Notes: generated by a model not told the origin, from the sequence alone. 58,030 nt of DNA from Candidatus Accumulibacter necessarius (GCA_017302435.1 JAFLDL010000032.1:1-58030), one strand, 5' to 3'. Numbered from the stretch's first letter, positions 22,069 through 32,399 are shown. Made by a program: numbers and translations.

Positions 22069-23394
22069 TCAGGGCGCGGTCAGAAAAGCGATTCCTGGCT
22101 GCGTCGGGAGGCAGTATGGGAAACAGGTGGCATTCTGCCAGCTACTCGTCCTCAGATCTTTCGGCTCCTTCCAGATCATATCGGCGGTCCAGTCCCGGAA
22201 ACTCAACTTCCCGCGCGGGCTTCGGGCTGAGTTCTCACTGTAGAACTGATCCGCAACAAAGCCGATGTTGTCGGGAACATTGACCAGGATGCCATGTTCC
22301 GAACCGGCTGCCGTATAAAAGCGGTAGTTACCATTCGGCGCTGCGGCGGCGAGGTTGGTCGCAAGACGCATTTGAGCACTCCATTCCAGCGCCAACGCGA
22401 GAACGGTCTGCTGGTCCAGTGCGCTGGGGTCCACGCCTTTCATCGTTGCATAAATGATCGTCTGGATCGAATCGAAAGCATTCTGGAACTGCCCGAATCT
22501 GGTCTTTGGAAAGAGCCACGTCAGCACGCCATAGAATCGCACCGGTAACCCCAACGCCTGCCCGTCGACAACGTTGGCCAGATAAACGGGCAGCGTGTTC
22601 TTGAACTTCCAGTTCTCTTCTGCGCTGTCGAGGAACGAGTTGGTAACGACACCGTTGCCGCTGTCAGCCAGCAGATAGGTCTGTGCTCGTGGGAAAATCT
22701 TCTTGACTTCCGGGAAAACGGTTCCTGGAGCGGCGTAAGCTCCGGCGCTGACGCCAGTGACCGCGATCTTCTCGGGCGCTGCCGAGTGAGCGTACTGTTG
22801 CTGCAACCAGCGCACGACCAACCTCACATTGGCGTAGCCGCGGTGATGAACTGGAAATGGTACTCCGTCGTAGGTGGCATCATTGTTGCCCCAACCCACA
22901 TCGCCGGTGCAATAGGGGATGAAGACTTTTGTCCAGCCCTTGAACGGGTTTTTTTGGGATTCGTCCTCGGAGAGGATACCGCCTGCCAGGGCGAGGCCTT
23001 CTGGGGATTCCGAGATCGTCGGATCATAGGCCGTGCGCACAGTCGGGTCAGAGAGAGCGGCCAATGGGCTGAGGCAGGTGTCCCGATTCCAGCAAGCTCC
23101 CCCGCCATCGTGAAAAATCAGAAGATTCTTGTTGCCTGGATCGCCCGCCTGCCAGAAGAATTTAAACGGTTGCCCGAGGGGCGGCGGCAACGAACCGAAC
23201 GCGCAATTTGGCACCAGCGCGTTGCCACCCTTGTCCTTCAATACGTATCCATCCGCATCGACTACCTGCCCGGCCTCTAGCAAGCCGTCGATGTCGGCCT
23301 CCTGCCATGCGTCGGCAGCCGTCGCGTTGGCGATCGCGCCAAAAAAGCATATCGCCGCAAAGGCAAATTTGCCCGTACTAAGCATCCCCTTCAT
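22069..23394 (-). CDS. Pectinacetylesterase-like secreted hydrolase
   Basis: The ATG at 23394 has GGGAGGGATCAA directly upstream; 19 further upstream codons lack a site. The 441-residue protein has a signal peptide (AAICFFGAIANATA) and the pectinacetylesterase-family layout: LLIFHDGGGACWN, KGWTKVFIPYCTGDVGWGN, VHHRGYANVRLVVRWL, the nucleophile motif VTGVSAGAYAAPG and a late His (AGSEHGILV). Bacterial members are extracellular esterases of unknown substrate, so pectin need not be the target. It stands alone. Confidence 0.8.
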   Translation of the reverse strand: MKGMLSTGKFAFAAICFFGAIANATAADAWQEADIDGLLEAGQVVDADGYVLKDKGGNALVPNCAFGSLPPPLGQPFKFFWQAGDPGNKNLLIFHDGGGACWNRDTCLSPLAALSDPTVRTAYDPTISESPEGLALAGGILSEDESQKNPFKGWTKVFIPYCTGDVGWGNNDATYDGVPFPVHHRGYANVRLVVRWLQQQYAHSAAPEKIAVTGVSAGAYAAPGTVFPEVKKIFPRAQTYLLADSGNGVVTNSFLDSAEENWKFKNTLPVYLANVVDGQALGLPVRFYGVLTWLFPKTRFGQFQNAFDSIQTIIYATMKGVDPSALDQQTVLALALEWSAQMRLATNLAAAAPNGNYRFYTAAGSEHGILVNVPDNIGFVADQFYSENSARSPRGKLSFRDWTADMIWKEPKDLRTSSWQNATCFPYCLPTQPGIAFLTAP

Positions 23395-23604
23395 TTGATC
23401 CCTCCCTTGATTAAGCCTCTTCAACCGGGCTGACGGCTCCGGTTCGACCATGACGCAGCAAGTCTGCGCTGAGAGCGCACGTTAACAGCTATTCCCACCC
23501 TGTTCAAGGTGCGGTGATTCGGCAAGCGGAGGCAGACCACGAAATAACTTCATCGCTATCTGGTGGTCGTTCCCTTGCGGGCAAGTCGGAGCCAGCCGGG
23601 GCAG

Positions 23605-26600
23605 TCAGAGCTCGCGATCAATCGCTCGCAGCGGGTTCGTGCAGATGTCGGCGCCGTCGCGCGGCAGCGGGCCCAGGGTGAGCCACTCGATCGGGAGGAG
23701 GATCGGCGACGCGATCAGGCGCAGAATCGATTCAAGCAGGTCGCGTCGCTTGATGCCGAAACGAAAGTCGGTGAACGTTCCGCTGGCCCGCAACGGGGTT
23801 TGCAGGCGAAACGGAGCGAAACCCTTTGCGCGCGGGCGAAAAACGAACGCCAGCCGTTCGCTCGCCAGGTCGGCGCTGCCCGCGCCGCGAATGCGCACCC
23901 GGGTCGTATCGATAATCATCTTGTCGTCGGGCAGCTTGCCGTCCTTGAGGTCGAAGCGGCCAACGACACAGTTCAGGCGGGCGTCCCCGCCCGGATCAAT
24001 CAGGGGCACCAGCGAAAGCACGAGATTCACCGACCACAGACTGAAGATGCCCGTGCGCAATTCCGTCGGCCAGACGGCAAAGTCAACTCTTCCGTTGGCG
24101 TGGTGCATGATCGTGTTCAGAGACGGTGCCTTGCCCGCAAACTCGAGATTCATGCTGAAGAGTCCTCTGGTGTCGTCCTTCCGGCTCAGGCGGCGGGCAA
24201 TGATGCCGTAGTCGAAGCGCTCGACGTAAGCGCCTGCGGCGAGTTCGATCTCGGATAAGGTCGGGTCGTACGCAACGGCGAGCCGCAGGGTTCCCCCAGG
24301 GATATTGACCATGGCCGGGCCGAGGAACAGACGCCCGTCGACAACCTGGACGCGCAAGGAACCGTCGGCAAGCCGGTCGCTTCCGGAAAGCACCTCCTGT
24401 ACTTCCACATCGAGGTAGGCATCAAGCCGGCGCAGGAATCCGGCGCCCAGCAGGCGCTCGGTCTGCCCGACCAACTTGCTTGCCTTCAGGCGCAGGGCTT
24501 CGGCCCTGCTCGCCTTGGGCGGTTCCTCGGCAAGGCGCTCCGGCAGAGGAAAGTCGTCGAGTTGAATGCTGGGCGCGTTCACCCGCACGTCGAGCCGCGG
24601 CCGTGCTCCACTCATGTCGAGCGTGCCCGTTCCCTCGAGTCGGTTCTCCCCGACGCTCAACAAGAGCCCCTGCAGCTCGTAGCCGGTCGGCGTCATGCGC
24701 AGCGGGCCGCGCAGCAACCATGGACCCCACGCCGGGAGTTCAACCCGCGCCAGTTCGCTGAGCGAGTCGAGCCGCTCGCCGCTCATCTCGAAGGTGATCT
24801 GTCCGGAGCGCCCGAGCGGCAGTGCCACCTCGCCCTCCAGCGTCAGGCGTGCCCCCGCTGCCTGCGCCACCAGTGAGAAGGGCAGATGCGTCGGATCGCG
24901 CAGCATGTCCGCGAGTCGTCCGCTGCTGAGCCTGATATCGAGCGCAGTCTCGTCGAGCGTGCCGTTGAGAGCAAGCCGGATCGGCTCGCCCGGTAGGGCA
25001 CCGATCCTGGCCTCGGTGACGCCGAACTCGGTGACCGGACGTTGCAGCGCCCCGAGCACGCTGATGCGCCCGCCGATCACGCGCGCCTCGAATGACGAGA
25101 ACCTGGCGAGCTCGCGCAGGGTCTTGCCGCGCCCGCGCAGGTTGAGCTGCAACTTGTCCGCGTGCCCATCGATGTCCTCTGCAGCGCCCATGTCGCGTAG
25201 AAGTGCGCCGACGTCGATTTCCCCTGTGGAGAGATCGAGCCGTGCTTCGGGTACGTCGCCGCGCAGGTTGAGCGCAACCAGCCCCGTGAACGGTACGCCG
25301 GCGACCTTGCCGCTGAGCGCTGACGGCAGCAGACGCGCCTCGCGGACGCGGCCGACGAAGGCGACGTTCTCGAGATCGGTGCGGCCGAGGAGTACGTGCT
25401 GCAACGCCAGGCTAAGGTCGGCATCAGGAAGGTCAGCGGCGTCGGGAAAAACCGGCTCGTCGCTGCTCCTGCTGGTGCTGGCGCGCAACGTCGCGAGTTC
25501 CGGCACATCGATCAGCGGACTGCGCACAGACGCCACGGTGATCGGCCGATCACCGACGCGGGAGCGTTTGGCATCAATCGTCAGCTCGCTGCGGCCGAGC
25601 TTGAGCATCGTCTGCTCGAGGTACCAGGCGTCGGCGGCGATCCGTACGCGTCCGTCCAGGCCAAGGGGCAGGTTCGATTCCCGCGCGACGCCCAGCCAGC
25701 GCGCCAGGTCCCCCGTGCGGCGGGCCTTGAAGGCGAAGCGCAGGGCCGTTTCGCGCGTCGCCTCGGGGAGCGCGAGCTGGCCCTCGATGCGCAGTTTCAC
25801 CGGCGTCGCCACGATCTCGAGTTCGATCGGCGTTGCGAGTTCGTGCAGCATCTCGGGCAGTGCTCCGCCGCGCATCGAGAGTTTCACAGGTTCGCCGAGG
25901 AGCGTTCCGCGCGCGCTGCCGCGCAGTCGCTGGCCACGGCGCAATGCAAGGTCGAGCGTGTCGACCTGGACGACGCTCGGGCGTGCGCCGGCCAGTTTGC
26001 CGTAGGCCAAGTGTGCGTTCGCCGCCTGGAGTGAAAGCTCGAGGTCACTCACCAGTGAGCCAAGCGTTTCGCCAAGTCCGTCGAGGCGCAGGTCGATGTG
26101 CCCGAGTCTGCCTTCGATCTCGGTCGCGCCCGTCAGCTCCCGCGCGAGGTCGCCGAGTGCGGCCTCCTTCGCTGTGAAACGCAGCGCCAGCGTCGGCGTC
26201 GGTGCCGCCGTGTCCAGGTCGAGGCGCCCCGAGAGCGGGACGCTGGCCATCGTCGCGCTGATCGGCACCCGCGCGCCATTCGCGTCGGCGCGCAGATCGA
26301 ACTTTGCGTCGCGAATTTCGACGGGCAACCCAAGCCACCGGCCGACACTCAAGTCAACGTCGACGTCGAGCGGCACAAGATCGCGCACGGGCAGCATCTG
26401 CCGCTGCAGCGCGGCGTAATCAAAAGCCGTGTCCGGTGCACCCTGGCCGTTCGCGGAGAACGGGCGCAGGTCGAGGGCGGCGACGCTGAGCGCTCCGCTG
26501 ACGCGCGGTCGGGCGCCACCGAAGGCGAGCGTGAGTTGCCCGGCAAGCTCGTTCGTCGCCGTGCTGTCTGACAATTCAGCGACGGCATCAGCCGGCGCGA

Positions 26601-27441
26601 CGAGCGAGCCATTCGCCGCGCCGTCAGCGAAATTCGGCAGCCTGATATCGGGGAGCCGCGCCGCATCGGCGCCGAAGTTGAAGCGTGCCTCGCCCTTGCT
26701 CGTGTCGATGTCGCCGCTGGCGCGCAGTCGCGTGCCGGGAGATGTGAAGTCGAGCGTGAACGGCCAGGGCCCGGATGCTTCCTGGATCAGCCGGAGAGGT
26801 CCACCCTCGGCCGTCAGATCGAATGGAAACTGCTTGCCCAGGCGGCCACGCACGGCCAGGAGCAGCGCTTCATTCCACCTTACGCTCGCGGACAACTCGT
26901 CCAAATCCAAGGTGTGGCGCGTCGCCGTGCGCTCATCGCGGTAGTCGATGGCCAGCCGATGCAGCGCAATCTGCCCGACGCTGATCGTGCCCGGAGAGCG
27001 ATCCGGAGCACTCTGTTGCGCCGGCGCCCAGTTGTTGCGCCCATCGCCTGCTCGTTCGAACCACAGGTGAACATCGCTGGCCTCGATGCTGTGCAGGTGC
27101 CACTCGCCGCGCAGGGCGTCGAGCAGGTCGAATAGATCGATCCGTACGCGTGCCTCAGCCAGCGCAAGGGACTCCTCCGCCGTGAACCCGGACGGGTTGC
27201 GGATGCGCACACCGCCGATGCGCAGTTCGGCCTCGCGGCCCAGCGACAGCTCGAAAGGCCCCTCCAGGATGACCGTGCGACCAAGCGCAGCGGACACCCG
27301 ATCGGCTGATGCCTCGCGCCAGCGCGACGCATCGATCGTCACCCCGGTCACCAACAGCGCGACGATGGCGGCGAGCGCCGCAGCGAGCGGCAGACCGATG
27401 AGCACCCTGATCGAGACCAGGAACCAGCGCCGGTGGATCAT
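23605..27441 (-). CDS. AsmA-family inner-membrane/periplasmic protein
   Basis: This 1278-residue protein has one N-terminal membrane anchor (residues about 10-35, LIGLPLAAALAAIVALLVTG). It then has the AsmA start VTIDASRWREASADRVSAALGR split around GRTVILEGPFELSLG, long stretches of beta-rich repeats, and the AsmA C-terminal region with GGTLRLAVAYDPT, RGLFSMNLEFAGKAPSLN, GRVDFAVWPTEL and INLVLSL-type segments. AsmA-like proteins bridge the periplasm and affect phospholipid transport to the outer membrane. No clear Shine-Dalgarno is visible. It is monocistronic. Confidence 0.83.
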   Translation of the reverse strand: MIHRRWFLVSIRVLIGLPLAAALAAIVALLVTGVTIDASRWREASADRVSAALGRTVILEGPFELSLGREAELRIGGVRIRNPSGFTAEESLALAEARVRIDLFDLLDALRGEWHLHSIEASDVHLWFERAGDGRNNWAPAQQSAPDRSPGTISVGQIALHRLAIDYRDERTATRHTLDLDELSASVRWNEALLLAVRGRLGKQFPFDLTAEGGPLRLIQEASGPWPFTLDFTSPGTRLRASGDIDTSKGEARFNFGADAARLPDIRLPNFADGAANGSLVAPADAVAELSDSTATNELAGQLTLAFGGARPRVSGALSVAALDLRPFSANGQGAPDTAFDYAALQRQMLPVRDLVPLDVDVDLSVGRWLGLPVEIRDAKFDLRADANGARVPISATMASVPLSGRLDLDTAAPTPTLALRFTAKEAALGDLARELTGATEIEGRLGHIDLRLDGLGETLGSLVSDLELSLQAANAHLAYGKLAGARPSVVQVDTLDLALRRGQRLRGSARGTLLGEPVKLSMRGGALPEMLHELATPIELEIVATPVKLRIEGQLALPEATRETALRFAFKARRTGDLARWLGVARESNLPLGLDGRVRIAADAWYLEQTMLKLGRSELTIDAKRSRVGDRPITVASVRSPLIDVPELATLRASTSRSSDEPVFPDAADLPDADLSLALQHVLLGRTDLENVAFVGRVREARLLPSALSGKVAGVPFTGLVALNLRGDVPEARLDLSTGEIDVGALLRDMGAAEDIDGHADKLQLNLRGRGKTLRELARFSSFEARVIGGRISVLGALQRPVTEFGVTEARIGALPGEPIRLALNGTLDETALDIRLSSGRLADMLRDPTHLPFSLVAQAAGARLTLEGEVALPLGRSGQITFEMSGERLDSLSELARVELPAWGPWLLRGPLRMTPTGYELQGLLLSVGENRLEGTGTLDMSGARPRLDVRVNAPSIQLDDFPLPERLAEEPPKASRAEALRLKASKLVGQTERLLGAGFLRRLDAYLDVEVQEVLSGSDRLADGSLRVQVVDGRLFLGPAMVNIPGGTLRLAVAYDPTLSEIELAAGAYVERFDYGIIARRLSRKDDTRGLFSMNLEFAGKAPSLNTIMHHANGRVDFAVWPTELRTGIFSLWSVNLVLSLVPLIDPGGDARLNCVVGRFDLKDGKLPDDKMIIDTTRVRIRGAGSADLASERLAFVFRPRAKGFAPFRLQTPLRASGTFTDFRFGIKRRDLLESILRLIASPILLPIEWLTLGPLPRDGADICTNPLRAIDREL

Positions 27442-28530
27442 CGAAGCGAGCGTGCGGACTGCCGAGGCCGAGCGCGCTCAGGAAGGGAAATCAATTTCAA
27501 GCCGACAATCCAGAACAACCCGAAGTAACCAAAGTATCCTTGCCTTCCTGAGTACGGTCAATGCCGAAAAGTCCGGCCTGGAGAACCCGGATCACTCCAT
27601 ATTTTGCCCGTATCACCAGGTTCCGCGGCGAGATTTTTTTCAGGGTGCTCGTCGAGCAGAATTCAAGAGCGCACGCAGCCAGGGGAGCCGGTGTTCGCAG
27701 CGCGGCGCGACGCGTTTAAAATGCCCATTCCACTTTCCGCTGTCCATGTTGAATGACTCCTTGAGACAGGAAGAATGAGCGATGAGCGCTGAGACTACTG
27801 CAAGGCACAAGGCCCTGGCGGCTACCCGGCCCGGCCCGCGTCCTTTTACCCTACGACACCAACCCTGCCGGCTAGCAACCGCTGTGCCAGCTTCTGACCG
27901 AATCGATCGAGCTTGCAGCCCTGGTCAGTCAGCCCATCGGCTGTTCCTTCGCCTGGCCCGGTGTCGCACCGCCGTAACGGCCAAGTCAAGTGGGGGCTGG
28001 CGGGCTATTGTCCCGGCCCGGCGCTTGCCAGCCTGGCGCTGGGCAACGAGGAGGTGCTGGTCTTTCTCGGCGCCATGCTCTGCGGTGGGCTACTGCAACA
28101 AGCGTGGTCGCGAAACCGGAATGACGGGTAAATCTGGGCGCTGCCCGTGATTCATGCATCAGACTGAACAACGCAGCGGAATGTCAGCATGTGTGGCAAG
28201 CATCTGCCCCAACAACACGATATTTCACAGAATTTCCACGAGCGGAAGGCTATCGCCGTCGTGAAGTTTTTGCGCTGCTCCGCCAAAAGCTCTTTTTCCC
28301 CTCGTCATGGGTATCGAGCGCTTGCCCTGAATGCCAAAGTAATACCTTTGGCGAAAGCTGTTTCGCCATGCAAGACAAAAAATACGGGTAATATTCCTCC
28401 TTCAGCCTTTCCTGGACGAGGGTACCAAAAGCAATAACAAATCACCCAGGAAAACGATGCCGGGAAGTTGATGCGTCAATACGCTTGCCCATGCCGATTT
28501 GATAAACCAGAAAAATCAGGAGCACACCCA
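27442..28530. other. Long gap with gene debris
   Basis: More than 1 kb without an intact gene. It holds a YeeE/YedE-like fragment (27988-28131), a GC-poor stretch (about 28160-28460) with no recognisable coding, and a Shine-Dalgarno (AGGAG) before the alkyl sulfatase ATG. The frames opened around 27780-28150 do not resemble proteins apart from that fragment. Confidence 0.5.
27988..28131 (+). pseudogene. C-terminal remnant of a YeeE/YedE (DUF6691) membrane protein
   Basis: The frame reads WGLAGYCPGPALASLALGN then EEVLVFLGAMLCGGLL, ending at TGA 28131. WGLAGYCPGPAL is the hallmark of YeeE/YedE sulfur-transport-like proteins, including the conserved Cys. The upstream four-fifths of the protein is missing and the preceding sequence does not match in any frame. 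It is a decayed remnant. Confidence 0.7.
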
Positions 28531-30642
28531 ATGAAATCAACAGTCAGTACCAGGATAGCCCTAACCCTCGCCCTCGTCTTTGCCACTGCTGCCCCTCTCG
28601 CTGTCGCCGCAGGCGATGGTGGCGGCGCGGCCAGCCCCGGCGCTGTAAATGGCAAGCACTTCGACCCCAAGGGCACCCTGCCGTCCAAGTTCACCATCGA
28701 ACTGCGCAAGGGCGTCTCGGCCACGCTGCCCTTCGAGGACAAGCGCGACTTCGATGAAGCGAAGAAGGGCTTCATTGCCGAGCCACCGTACAAGAAGATC
28801 ATGGCTGATGCCGGCCACGTGGCCTGGGACATGGGCAGCTACCAGTGGCTGTTGCAGGGCAAGGACTTCCAGAGCATCCACCCGTCGCTGCAGCGCCAGG
28901 CCGTGCTCAACATGGCCTACGGGCTCTATGAGGTCGTCCCGGGCAGGATCTACCAGGTACGCGGCTTTGATCTGGCCAACATCAGTTTCATCAAGGGCGA
29001 TACCGGCTGGATCGTCTTCGACCCGCTGACGGCAAAGGAAACCGCCCGCGCCGCACTTGAACTCATCAACGAGAAGCTCGGCAAGCGCCCGGTGGTCGGC
29101 GTCGTCTACTCGCACTCGCACATTGACCACTTCGGCGGCGTGCGCGGCGTGGTCGATGAAGCCGACGTGCGTAGCGGCAAGGTCAAGATCATCGCCCCCG
29201 AGGGCTTCCTCCATGAAGCGATTTCCGAGAACGTCTTCTCGGGCAACGCCATGTCGCGCCGCACACAGTACTCGTACGCCGTGCTGCTGCCGCGCGACCC
29301 GCACGGCCACGCAGACCAGTCGATTGGCAAGAACGTGGCCAATGGCGACGTCGGGCTGATCCCGCCCAACCTCATCATCAGCAAGGACTTCGAGGAAGTG
29401 ACACTCGACGGCGTCAAGATGGTATTCCAGAACACCCCCGACACCGAAGCGCCAGTCGAGATGAACACCTGGTTCCCGCAGTTCAAGGCCTTCTGGGCGG
29501 CGGAAAACATCACCGGCACCATCCACAACATCTACACGCCGCGCGGCGCGCCGGTGCGCAATGCGCTGAACTGGTCGAAGCAGATCAACAACGCGCTGTG
29601 GAAATTCGGCCAGGAAGCCGAAGTGATGTTCGCCTCGCATAGCTGGCCGCGCTGGGGCAATGCGCGCATCCAGGAAGTGATGCGCGTCCAGCGCGACACC
29701 TACGCCAACCTGAACAACCAGTCGCTGCACTACGCCAACCTCGGCGTGACGGTCAACGAGATCCAGAACGTGTACAAGCTTCCCGACAGCCTGTGGAAGC
29801 AATGGCCAGCGCACAGCTACCACGGCTCGGAGCAGCACAACAGTCGCGGCGTCATCAATCGCTTCCTCGGCTACTGGGACGGCAACCCGGCCACCATCGT
29901 TCCGCTCTCACCGAAGGATTCGGCGCCACTGTACGTCGAGATGATGGGCGGCTCGGGCAAGATCATGGCCAAGGGCAAGCAACTGATCGCCCAGGGCAAA
30001 TACCGCGAGGCCACGGAAATCCTGAATCGCCTGGTCTTCGCCGAACCGCGCAACCAGCCGGCCAAGGATCTGCTGGCGGATGCCTTCGAGCAACTCGGTT
30101 ACCAGAAGGAGAGCCCGACCCTGCGCAACATCTACCTGCAAGGGGCTTATGAACTGCGCAACGGGCTGCCCGGCGGCAACCCGGTCAGGACGACCGGGCC
30201 CGACGTGATCCGCGCGATGTCCACCGAGCAGTGGCTCGACTTTCTTGGCATCAGCATGGACCCAAGGAAGGCCGAGGGCATGCGTTTCACGATCAACCTG
30301 GTGACGCCCGACAATGGCGAAAAATACCTGATCGAGCTGAGCAATGCGACGCTGACCAACATCAAGGGCGAACAGGCGGCGAAGCCGGATCTGACGATCA
30401 CGCTGAACCGCAGCGACCTCAACCAGGTGATGATGGGCGCCAGCACCTTCGACGACCTGATCAAGGCCGGCAAGGCGAAGTTCGAGGGCGACCGCAAGCC
30501 ATTCGACCAACTGCGCAGCCTGATGGTGGTGTTCCATCCGAACTTCGAGATATTGCCGGGCACGGCCCCGAAAGTACCTTCAGCTGGCGGGAAGCCTTTC
30601 GAAGTGCCCGATCTTTTGCCGCCGAACTCGGCGGGCGACTGA
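28531..30642 (+). CDS. Alkyl sulfatase, MBL-fold (SdsA1/BDS1-like)
   Basis: The ATG at 28531 follows CAGGAGCACA; the frame extends 21 codons upstream without support. The 703-residue protein has a signal peptide (LTLALVFATAAPLAVAA) and the SdsA-type metallo-beta-lactamase domain with YSHSHIDHFGG (HxHxDH) near residue 195. It also has MSRRTQYSY, FWAAENITGTIHNIYTPRGA, an alpha-helical dimerisation part (ATEILNRLVFAEPRN) and a C-terminal SCP2-like domain (LTITLNRSDLNQVMMG). It hydrolyses alkyl sulfates such as SDS to alcohol and sulfate in the periplasm. A FadL-type porin lies downstream on the other strand. Confidence 0.92.
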   Translation: MKSTVSTRIALTLALVFATAAPLAVAAGDGGGAASPGAVNGKHFDPKGTLPSKFTIELRKGVSATLPFEDKRDFDEAKKGFIAEPPYKKIMADAGHVAWDMGSYQWLLQGKDFQSIHPSLQRQAVLNMAYGLYEVVPGRIYQVRGFDLANISFIKGDTGWIVFDPLTAKETARAALELINEKLGKRPVVGVVYSHSHIDHFGGVRGVVDEADVRSGKVKIIAPEGFLHEAISENVFSGNAMSRRTQYSYAVLLPRDPHGHADQSIGKNVANGDVGLIPPNLIISKDFEEVTLDGVKMVFQNTPDTEAPVEMNTWFPQFKAFWAAENITGTIHNIYTPRGAPVRNALNWSKQINNALWKFGQEAEVMFASHSWPRWGNARIQEVMRVQRDTYANLNNQSLHYANLGVTVNEIQNVYKLPDSLWKQWPAHSYHGSEQHNSRGVINRFLGYWDGNPATIVPLSPKDSAPLYVEMMGGSGKIMAKGKQLIAQGKYREATEILNRLVFAEPRNQPAKDLLADAFEQLGYQKESPTLRNIYLQGAYELRNGLPGGNPVRTTGPDVIRAMSTEQWLDFLGISMDPRKAEGMRFTINLVTPDNGEKYLIELSNATLTNIKGEQAAKPDLTITLNRSDLNQVMMGASTFDDLIKAGKAKFEGDRKPFDQLRSLMVVFHPNFEILPGTAPKVPSAGGKPFEVPDLLPPNSAGD

Positions 30643-30789
30643 TCGCAACATAACCGCGGGGTGCGGCGGGCGCAGTTTATGGCCCGCCAAGCGGCCCTGT
30701 GCAATGCTGGATTGACCGGACCCGGTTTCCCTCCCACAATGCTCAAGTCGTCGGGTCTTGCCCCGTATCGCCCAAAAGGAGCTCAAATA

Positions 30790-32385
30790 ATGCATTCGAT
30801 CCTGCGTGGCGTCGCCGCGCTATTTGCTGCAGTGCTCCTCTTGTTGGCGGCACCGGCACGTGCCGCGGACCCTCCCAAGTTCAACGCCGAACGACTCGAC
30901 CAGATGCTGGCGCCGGTCGCGCTCTTTCCCGACGCGCTGCTGTCGCAGGTGCTGATGGCATCCACCTATCCGAAGGATGTTGCGGAAGCTGCCGATTGGG
31001 CGTTCGCCAACCGCAGCCTGAAGGGTGACGATGCAGTGAAGGCGGTGCAGGACAAGCCGTGGGACCCCAGCGTGCAGTCGCTGGTTGCCTTCCCGCAAGT
31101 GCTTGCCATGCTTGGCGAAAAGCCTGAATGGGTGCAGGACCTTGGCGACGCTTTCCTGGCGCAACCGGAAGATGTCATGGATTCCGTGCAGTTGCTGCGC
31201 GCCAAGGCCAAGGATGCCGGCAACCTGAGCTCCAACGAACAACAGATCGTGACTTTTGAAGCCGGAGCGCCAGCGCGGCAAACCATCGTCGCCACGGCGC
31301 CGCCCCCACCGACCCAGATCATCACCATCGCACCGGCCAATCCGCAGGTCGTTTTCGTGCCGATCTACAACCCGGTCCATGTCTTCGGCCCGTGGTGGCA
31401 CCCGCTCTTCCCGCCGTTTTTCTTCCCGCCGCCAGTGCGCTGGGGTTTCGGCTGGAGCCCCGTCAGCACAGCCATCTGGTGGGGCGTCGGTATTGGCGTG
31501 ACCTACGCGCTGTGGGGTGGCGTCGATTGGCGGCGGCGTAACGTCAATATCAACGTAAATCAGTGGAACAACATCAACGTCAACAACCGCATCAACTCCA
31601 ATAACCGGAACGTCAACTGGAACCACAACCCCGGCAACCGCCGCGGTGTTCCCTATCGCGACGCCAGTACGCGCGATCGCATGCAGGACAGGCTCAGCGA
31701 TCGTGGCGGCCGCCAGGAGTATCGCGGCCGCGAGGATCAGCGGGCGCAGGCAAGGGCTGCGCTGTCCGACCGCGTCGGCGCCGAGAACCTGGACCGAGAA
31801 GCGCTACGCAACATCGACCGCAGCCAGATTCCGCAGCGAGTAACCGGAGGCGACAGAGTATCGGCAGGCGACCGCGCCGCCGCCATCGACCGCGGCCAGG
31901 CCCGCGACCGTGTCGGCAACATCGACCGTAGCCAGGTTCAGGAACGGGCCGGCAACATCGATCGAAGTCAGGTCCGCGACCGAGCCAGCAATATCGACCG
32001 CAGTCAAGTGCAGGACCGGGCCGGCAACATCGATCGGAGCCCGGCCCGTGACCGCGCCAGCAATATCGACCGTGGTCAGGCGCAGGACCGAGCCAGCAAT
32101 GTGAACCGCAGCCAGATTCAGGATCGTGCGAGCAACATCGACCGCAGCCGCGCTCAGGATCGGGCGGGCAACGTCGATCGCAGACAGACGCAGAACCGCA
32201 ACGAAAGCGCTGCTCGAACCAACCGCGACAACGCGCTGCGTGGCGCCAACGACGGCAGGCAGGCACAGCAACAGATCGACCGTGGCCGAGCAAGCCAGGC
32301 CGCCCAGCGGCACAATGCGCCGCAGCGGCAAGCCAACGTTTCGCGCCCCGCAGGTGGTGCCGCCGCCCAGCGGCGCAATCAATAG
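30790..32385 (+). CDS. DUF3300 protein with 12-residue repeats
   Basis: The ATG at 30790 follows AAAGGAGCTC. The 531-residue exported protein has a signal peptide (LRGVAALFAAVLLLLAAPARA) and the DUF3300 domain at about 25-245: LDQMLAPVALFPDALLSQVL, ASTYPKDVAEAADWA, LVAFPQVLAMLGEKPEWVQD and VFVPIYNP. A proline/tryptophan-rich membrane-like segment (WWHPLFPPFFFPPP, WGVGIGVTYALWGG) follows, then an Asn-rich stretch and a basic repeat region of IDRSQVQDRAGN units. The C-terminus is Gln/Arg-rich and disordered. The function is unknown. It is followed 14 bases later by DUF2950, a common pairing. Confidence 0.87.
   Translation: MHSILRGVAALFAAVLLLLAAPARAADPPKFNAERLDQMLAPVALFPDALLSQVLMASTYPKDVAEAADWAFANRSLKGDDAVKAVQDKPWDPSVQSLVAFPQVLAMLGEKPEWVQDLGDAFLAQPEDVMDSVQLLRAKAKDAGNLSSNEQQIVTFEAGAPARQTIVATAPPPPTQIITIAPANPQVVFVPIYNPVHVFGPWWHPLFPPFFFPPPVRWGFGWSPVSTAIWWGVGIGVTYALWGGVDWRRRNVNINVNQWNNINVNNRINSNNRNVNWNHNPGNRRGVPYRDASTRDRMQDRLSDRGGRQEYRGREDQRAQARAALSDRVGAENLDREALRNIDRSQIPQRVTGGDRVSAGDRAAAIDRGQARDRVGNIDRSQVQERAGNIDRSQVRDRASNIDRSQVQDRAGNIDRSPARDRASNIDRGQAQDRASNVNRSQIQDRASNIDRSRAQDRAGNVDRRQTQNRNESAARTNRDNALRGANDGRQAQQQIDRGRASQAAQRHNAPQRQANVSRPAGGAAAQRRNQ
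31885..32208 (+). repeat. Nine in-frame 36-bp repeats in DUF3300 gene
   Basis: Nine consecutive 12-codon units match I-D-R-S-Q-x-Q-D-R-A-(S/G)-N. The units differ at several positions, so they are old or under selection, and every unit keeps frame. Odd charge patterning (DR...DR) gives alternating acid/base residues. Confidence 0.85.
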
Positions 32386-32399
32386 GGAAGAGGCCGACC

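Noticed and set aside
24695-26005. Ser/Arg-rich plus-strand frame opposite the AsmA gene
   Set aside because: Composition bias only; AsmA coding is continuous on the minus strand.
28561-29838. Minus-strand frame opposite the alkyl sulfatase
   Set aside because: Val/Ala/His-rich shadow without a start site.
31885-32208. CRISPR-like array
   Set aside because: The 36-bp units are contiguous, in frame and have no spacers; they encode peptide repeats.
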